Below, piece by piece: positions 58,325-64,000 of a stretch of 64,000 nucleotides of DNA. The notes under the pieces were generated by a model. The model was not told where the DNA came from. It did no database searches and saw only the letters and a list, made by a program, of their open reading frames with translations. Positions within the stretch are counted from its first letter, which is position 1, and each line of letters starts with the position of its first letter. The DNA comes from Phoenix dactylifera (Eukaryota; Streptophyta; Magnoliopsida; Arecales; Arecaceae), in the NCBI RefSeq assembly GCF_009389715.1, contig NC_052399.1, positions 5,768,585 to 5,832,584 on the forward strand, read 5' to 3'. The translations under genes and the position numbers were made by a program.

Positions 58325-59615
58325 TAATGAACATTATCTTAATGAATTGATGGTGAGGTCTCCTCATTTTGCTCAAACAGAGCTCCATTTGAAAGTGACT
58401 GTTTTTTCAGTTGATTCAATTCTCGTAGATTCATTCTTCTTTCATAGCTTTCTATTTTATGAGGAAACAATGCGCATGTCATGTAATAAAATGGAAAGGA
58501 TTTATTACAATGACAATTTCTTTTTTTGATGAAAATTACTTTGACATTTTCATATGGAGAAATCAACTTAGTTGATGAAAGGCAAACTTTTGTCTTTTGG
58601 GGTTTGTTGTTAGTTCTTTCTCTGCATAGCGAAATCTTCAAAACTACTTTAACAATTAGACGACTTCACTTGCAGTACACCTGATCTTTGTTTTATAACT
58701 AATATTGATAACTTATTATTTATTTCTTCTTTTTTGGACAATAGCTACTTTCACGATATATATTTGTGAGCAAAACAATGCTGAGGGGTCCTTTTATCTA
58801 TGAACCATATAAACATCTCTATTTTACTTCCAGCATTGCTTACCAGCAGATCCTTGCACAAAACTGTTAAGAGAAAAGGTAGATAAGCCATCCTGTCAAA
58901 AAAATCAAGAGAATAGAAAGACAGTCTCCCATCTGTCTCGCTATCTCTTTCTATTCTTCTCCTTTCCTCTCCCTGTTTCACTCTCTTTTCTTTCATGCTC
59001 TTCTCTATGCTGGTCTTTCCTGTCTTACACTCTCCCATGTTCCGAAAGAAAGCAGGTTACGCTTATGTCAACAGCTTGGGGAGAATTTCTGAAAGATAGA
59101 ATAACTCTTCGGACGATAAAAAGAGAAATGATAGATAGGAAGATACTTCATCCAGCAGCCCAACCAGCACACTGCAAGGACTTCAACCGCTTAGAAGAAA
59201 CCTTTCTATTTTTTCGATGAATTACTTGGAAGAAACCTGGCAAGGTCCATGCTACTGTGCTACATCAAGAAACAGAGGTTCATATAACTGAATCATCCCA
59301 TTGATCCGAACACCATTTGATCGAAAACAGAGGAACCTCCAGTTTGGCTTCGTTTCGTGCATAGAAATCCACCCAAAGACATTACCTCCCATTGAACTTG
59401 AGCCTCGGGAGAACCTTTCACAAGTTGCATGAATCACTAAAGCTTGAGCAAGATCCTCGTGCTTCTTTCCCTCCGTGGAGCCCAGAACAACCCAGAATTT
59501 GCTTCATCCTACTCCTGCTCAAGTACAGCTTATAGTAGTTACATAATAAAATAAAACTGCAACTACTGCTACATAGTGCTCGAATTCACAAAACATGGAC
59601 AGCGACTTGTTGGCG
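58325..59615 (+). repeat. Segmental duplicate, inverted partner at 14770-15850
   Basis: Collinear with the reverse complement of 14770-15850, with substitutions and indels. It follows the orphan mini-exon, so it represents intron sequence of the duplicated receptor gene. It ends where the copia LTR starts. Confidence 0.75.
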
Positions 59616-59620
59616 TGAGC

Positions 59621-59842
59621 TGTTAGAATGGTGCAATTATAGGAACCTGTTTATTATTGGCGGTAGCTGTTAGAATGGAGCAATTATAGGAACCTATTTA
59701 TTTGTAAAATCCTATACTTCATGGGTCAACCATAATTCTAGCCTCGTCTAGAATAGGTGCCAAAACTTTCTCTCTGTATCTATATATTACTGTACTTGGT
59801 TCTGAAGATGAGATACGAAAATTAGAAAACTCCCTATTAACA
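59621..59842 (+). repeat. Copia 5' LTR with a 47 bp duplication at its start
   Basis: TGTTAGAATGG and the following 36 bp are repeated at 59621 and 59668. The LTR ends CTATTAACA directly before the primer-binding site. The true start could be either copy. Confidence 0.78.
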
Positions 59843-59994
59843 TGGTATTAGAGTATGGTTCGAAAAACTATGCTCTACCCACCTCTTAATCAAGAAACAC
59901 ACTAGACCTCGTGGAATCCATGGAGGATTCATCTGAGATGGTGCAATACCACAACTCCTAGGCCGAATCCATTCTTAATGACCTGACGTACAAG

Positions 59995-60956
59995 ATGACA
60001 GAAGTTCTGATCAGAGCCCAAACCTCCCCACACCCACCGCTTGCAGATTCTTCAACAGCTCCAATCGGCATTAAGTTGGATGGTTCCAACTATGCCTTAT
60101 GGTCCCAGATTGTCGAGATGTATATCTCTGGCAAAGACAAATTGGGATATACCAATGGAGACTCTCCCCAGCCGAAAATTGACCCATCTTATCGGAGATG
60201 GCGAACCAAGAACACTATTGTCAAAGGATGGCTAATCAACTCGATGGATTCATCCTTGATTGCAAACTTCATTCGCTTCCCTACTGCAAAACAGGTATGG
60301 GATTCTGTTGCTACAACTTATTTTGATGGGACTGATACTTCTCAAGTTTATGATCTCCGACATCATGTAACTCGCATGAGACAAGCCGGTGGATCCATTG
60401 AAAAATACTACAACGACCTTCAAGGATTATGGCGAGAAATCGATTATCGTCGTTCCAATCCTATGGTCTGCCCTGGTAATATCCAGAAATACAACTCAAG
60501 CCTACAGGAAGATAGAGTTTATATCTTTCTTGATGGATTGGACGATTGGCCAGACAAGATTCAGAGTGATGTGCTACAGCTGAAATCGTTCCCTACAGTT
60601 GAGCAGGCCTATGCTCATGTCCGACGGAAAGATGTTCGGCAGACCGTGATGACCTCAGGTGCGGATTCCAGTCTTGGTCCTGTTATGGCATCTAAAGGAA
60701 TCAAGACTAGCCAATCAAACATACAGTCGAAAATAGGGTCACTTCCTCTAAGCAATGAAAAATTGAACCCAACCTTCAAGTCTAAACTGGGCCAATCTGA
60801 TGGTGGGAAATGCACTCACTGTGGCAAAACCAAACATACCCGTGAAACTTGTTTCAAGTTACATGGATACCCAAATTGGTGGAATGAACTTCAGGCACGA
60901 AAAAAGCGTGAGACTACAGCCACTGATGAAGGCACGAGTAGAGCTGCTGTGGTTAA
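59995..60956 (+). CDS. Copia gag polyprotein (truncated by insertion)
   Basis: About 320 codons. It begins MTEVLIRAQTSPHPPLADSS and has the copia gag signature KLDGSNYALWSQIVEMYISG, then FDGTDTSQVYDLRHHVTRMR and EKYYNDLQGLWREIDY. A zinc knuckle follows, CTHCGKTKHTRETC (C-x2-C-x4-H-x4-C), then FKLHGYPNWW. Known role: capsid formation and RNA packaging. The frame enters the inserted LTR at 60957 and stops about 37 codons later. Gag itself is otherwise open, suggesting the insertion is not very old. Confidence 0.9.
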
Positions 60957-63571
60957 TGTCACGCCCCGAATTCGGTTCATAACACGGCTGTGTTATTGCC
61001 AAGTTAAGCATTCAATAACACACAGCCACTTTAAAAAAACTTCAAATTGTAAACAACTATATTCATGAAAGTCATTAAATGTTCATGTATTAAAATCCAT
61101 ACAAAGCTTCTAAAAAAAAGACAATATCAACATTTAACATTCGTCTTTCCCATAATCCTGGAGCATGTTACGCTCCTTGTTTCCTATAATCTCCTATTCA
61201 TCTATAAAAACATAAATAAAATGATGTGAGCTATAAAGCCCAGTAAGTAAACAAGCATAATCTTATCGAATCAAGCATAATGTTTTGTATGCTAATACAC
61301 TATTTGAAGAACAAACATTTTAAATAAAGAAAGCATTTCTATAATAAAACCAGTCATAAAACTATGCATGTCCATTCATGCAACTTCATAAATATGATTA
61401 TGCATCATAAAAACTTTTGCCATTATTCCATGATTTGAAATCCGTACTCTCATATAGTAGTGCAGCTATGGCTGCTCTTATTCCCACGGCAAGGCCTTTA
61501 CCACTGCAGGGTTATCTTCCAGTTACTATTACCCACTGGCAGGGGTCGTAAAGCCAAGTTACTTTTACCCACTGGCGGGGTCATATGCCTAGTTACTCTT
61601 ACCCACTGGCGGGGGTCATACATAGTGATCTGAGAGTTCTTAAAAACATATCGTGCTTTTCATAATTCTTATTTCATAGAAACATTGGAAAATGAATAAT
61701 GGCATCATGATAAATAGAATTCATGATCATACTAAAAACTTTGATTTTCGTGCAATTTATGTACCATCATAAATTTATATACATAATATGATAATCATGA
61801 TGAATGTCATTTAATTAAAATCATGCAACTATTGCTAACTCATGCTTGATCCTAATTTTGTAGAAACATAAATAATCATATACAAATTTCATAATCATGT
61901 AATCACAAGTATTTGATAAACCATAAGATTATCTCAAGGTTACTTACCTTAGTTTGCCCACCAACCTTAGGTTTGAGTGCCAATCCTTCAATCACCTAAA
62001 AACATCATTAAATTACTTGTCAATTGCACGTTCAACTTCATTTATTTACATTCTTTCTTAATTAACCATTTTACAACTCATCTATAGGACTTAATTTCAC
62101 TCTTAGGTCTCAAACCTGGTTCAATTTCTGATTTGGGTCTACTCAAATCATCAATTTGGGTCTAACCCAATGTCTGACTTTGGTCTAAACAATTTCTGGT
62201 TCGAGTCTGACCCAAGTTTCTGGTTCAGGTCTGAGCCAATTGCACACTGGTTCAGATCTGACCCAATTACTGGTTCAGGCCTGGGTCAATTGTATATTGG
62301 TTCGGGTCTGACCCAATTACTGGATTTAAGTTCATTGGGCTCTGACCAAGGCCTAGCCCGGTCTCGGCCTCCTAAAGCTAGATTTATTTGAAGCCCAACC
62401 CGAAATCGGGCCCAATTCAGCCCACCGAAATTTTTATTTTATTTCTTTTCTTTTTTTTTCTTTCTTCTTTTTTCCTTTTCTTTTTCTTTCTTCTTTTTAT
62501 TTTCTTTTCTTTTTCTTTCTTCTTTTTTTTTTCTTCTCCTCCCTTCCCGAATCTTCCTTTCCCCCTTTCTCTCTTCTTCCCTTCCCGAGCTCCTCTTCCT
62601 CTTCTCCTTGGAAGGCGCTCGAGAGAGGCCGGCCCGAAGCCGGTGGCGCGGCCAATCGGCAGCAGCTACGGCGGCCGTGGCCCCTCCTGCAGTGGCCACG
62701 GCCCAAATGGCCGCTCTCCTCCTCCACCTCCGGTGGAGGAGATGGGGTGCGGCACCCATTGAGGAGCAGCGGGGCCCAGCCGAAGCCGGGGGTGCCTGCG
62801 TAGTGCACGGCCGACGTCTGTGGTCGGCCCGATGGCGTCCGCAATGCCGTGAGCCGGCGGCATCCACGGCCAACAGGGAGATCTCCCTTCGGACCGTCTT
62901 CTTCGATCCCCTCCGGCTAAGATCAAACCGGTTCCACCCTTGGAAACCCGATCTGTCCGAGCTGAGGGCCCTTCCGTGCATCAGAGGTAGGTTGCATCTT
63001 TAGATCATTAGATCTAGGGTTTTAATGGGAAGGGGAAGCCACCATCGGATGTAGGAGAAAGGTCCTCGGCCAATGTCGGATCACAGCCGATCATTGCATA
63101 GACCTTTATCCTTCCTCCTCTTCATCTTCTTCCCACCCCTATTCCTCTGTTAATCATCTGTTCGCTAAATTAGATCTAAGCTAATAGCATGTAAATCATG
63201 AGTGGAAGAAAAGTTAAGGGTTTACCTAGCTCCGAGGAGCTGTGAGGTGTTCCGGCGAGCTACCGTGTCGGCTCCGGCGACACTGGGTGGTAACGATCAG
63301 CAAGTCCCTCCTCCTCCGGCGCCGCTGCTCCCGATTCAACTCCTTGCACAGAAGAAAGAAGAGTGAGGAAGATAAGGGGTAGACGATGGAGTCCTCTGTG
63401 ACTCCATGGGCTTTTATAGCCCTCCATCAACTTGAGAGGGGTGGGGGACCGCGGCTGTTAGGTAGTTTTAACTGCCTCAACAGCTGCCGTTTCTCCACCG
63501 CCTTATCTCCAAAATCACCAGATGGACCACGGACTTTGGTCCATGCCGGTCCATCTGGTCCGGGGTTTACA
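60957..63571 (-). mobile_element. Solo long LTR inserted in copia gag-pol
   Basis: The left edge is TGTCACGCCCCGAATTCGG and the right edge is CTGGTCCGGGGTTTACA. On the minus strand it is TGTAAACCCCGG ... GGGGCGTGACA, 2615 bp. The target duplication GTTAA is perfect (60952-60956 and 63572-63576). It contains a tandem array (ACCCACTGGCGGGG units, 61490-61620) and the block around GAGCTATAAAGCCCAGTAAG (61227-61246) shared with the other LTRs. The 62.4-63.3 kb part is pyrimidine-rich then GC-rich, like the start of the other LTRs. No coding domain. Confidence 0.93.
61440..61625. repeat. Tandem array (TTACCCACTGGCGGGGGTCAT units) in LTR
   Basis: Three to four units of about 38-48 bp with GTTACTNTTACCCACTGGC cores. 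It lies at the same relative place in the LTR as the arrays in the sister LTRs. Confidence 0.78.
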
Positions 63572-63576
63572 GTTAA

Positions 63577-64000
63577 TGCTGAACCCCAGTTATCTCTTAT
63601 CTCCCAAAAAGACTCGGAATGATTCTACGGCTCTCAATGATCAAGGTAATTGTGGTCAGGCATTTCTTAGCCCTAATCACTGTGATAATGGCGTCTGGAT
63701 TATCGACTTCGGGGCTACCAATCACATGACGTTTGATTCCAATGATTTCTCTCATGTTACTCCACCAAGACGAAGTCATATTGCTAATGCTAATGGGGTC
63801 ACATATCCAGTTACAGGGGCTGGAACTGTGACCTATACCCTTCTCTCTCTTTATCTCATACTTTACTAGTTCCATCTCTCTCCAATAAACTAATGTTTGT
63901 GAGCCAAGTTATTGCGAATCTCAATTGTGTGGTACTAATATATCCTACCTTTTGTCTTCTTCAGGATGTTCTCACCAAGGAGATTATTGGGCGTGGTACT
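63577..64000 (+). pseudogene. Copia protease to pre-integrase region, degenerate, runs off the window
   Basis: The gag frame meets a stop soon after the insertion site. In another frame the protease reads GVWIIDFGATNHMTF, where the catalytic D-S/T-G triad is D-F-G. Further frames give the typical LLVPSLSNKLMFVSQV and VVLIYPTFCLLQDV ... IIGRGT stretch just before the integrase zinc finger. Frameshifts and the lost Ser/Thr make an active protease unlikely. Confidence 0.82.

Larger units (their letters stand above)
59621..64000 (+). mobile_element. Copia retrotransposon, 5' part, interrupted by a solo LTR
   Basis: 5' LTR 59621-59842 (TGTTAG...TTAACA). The primer-binding site at 59843-59858, TGGTATTAGAGTATGG, is a variant of the initiator Met site. 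Gag starts at 59995. The element is split at 60956/63577 by a 2615 bp LTR with target duplication GTTAA, and continues past the window end into protease and the start of integrase. Frameshifts and a stop between gag and protease, the insertion, and a changed protease motif show it is dead. Confidence 0.92.

Noticed and set aside
62388-63003. Frames of 124-180 codons on both strands
   Set aside because: Inside the inserted LTR; pyrimidine-rich and GC-rich low-complexity sequence (Lys/Glu or Phe/Ser runs).

Overview
The window is plant nuclear DNA, almost certainly monocot and palm-like. The evidence is GT-AG introns with long AT-rich intergenic DNA, a tandem cluster of LRK10L/Lr10-type receptor kinases, a plant class I small heat-shock gene, a calmodulin-like gene, and abundant plant LTR, TRIM, CACTA and LINE elements. 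The palm assignment is inferred from gene style only. Nothing suggests a bacterial, organellar or viral origin.

Layout. 1-0.3 kb holds the 3' end of a calmodulin-like (CML) gene. 0.9-1.2 kb holds a TRIM retroelement relic. 3.1-3.5 kb holds a class I HSP20 promoter and a truncated coding start. 3.9-5.4 kb is a CACTA transposon with a perfect AGT target duplication that carries a gene fragment. 6.8-7.3 kb holds a small basic protein of unknown function. 10.8-24.5 kb, on the minus strand, holds one complete LRK10L1.2-type receptor kinase (A). Upstream of it are four further ectodomain exons (B-E), each open and each ending in a good phase-1 splice donor, but none with a kinase of its own. 24.7-40 kb is repeat-rich: two LINE tails, solo long LTRs, nested TRIMs, a MITE-like element and an internally deleted ectodomain pseudogene (P). 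40.9-56.0 kb, on the plus strand, holds two complete Lr10-like (LRK10L2-type) receptor kinases F and G. Both have the same exon plan: ectodomain exon, 33-36 nt mini-exon, then a transmembrane plus kinase exon. 56.2-59.6 kb holds an LTR tail, a GC-rich GA-repeat stretch, and an orphan mini-exon with intron that duplicates, in inverted orientation, sequence at 14.8-15.85 kb. 59.6 kb to the end is a copia retrotransposon split by a 2.6 kb solo LTR.

How the genes work together. The receptors have a secreted cysteine-rich GUB_WAK_bind/WAK_assoc ectodomain (cell-wall side), one transmembrane helix and a cytoplasmic Ser/Thr kinase. A has an HRD (RD-type) catalytic loop. F and G carry HFD, so they are non-RD. 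All seven intact ectodomain exons end in phase 1, and every mini-exon accepts phase 1. The B-E array could therefore be alternative first exons feeding the single kinase module of A. That is the most interesting testable idea here; the competing reading is that B-E are relics that lost their kinases.

Limits: no alignment, expression data or database search was available. Gene models come from reading frames and splice consensus. Each full model (A, F, G) closes exactly in frame.
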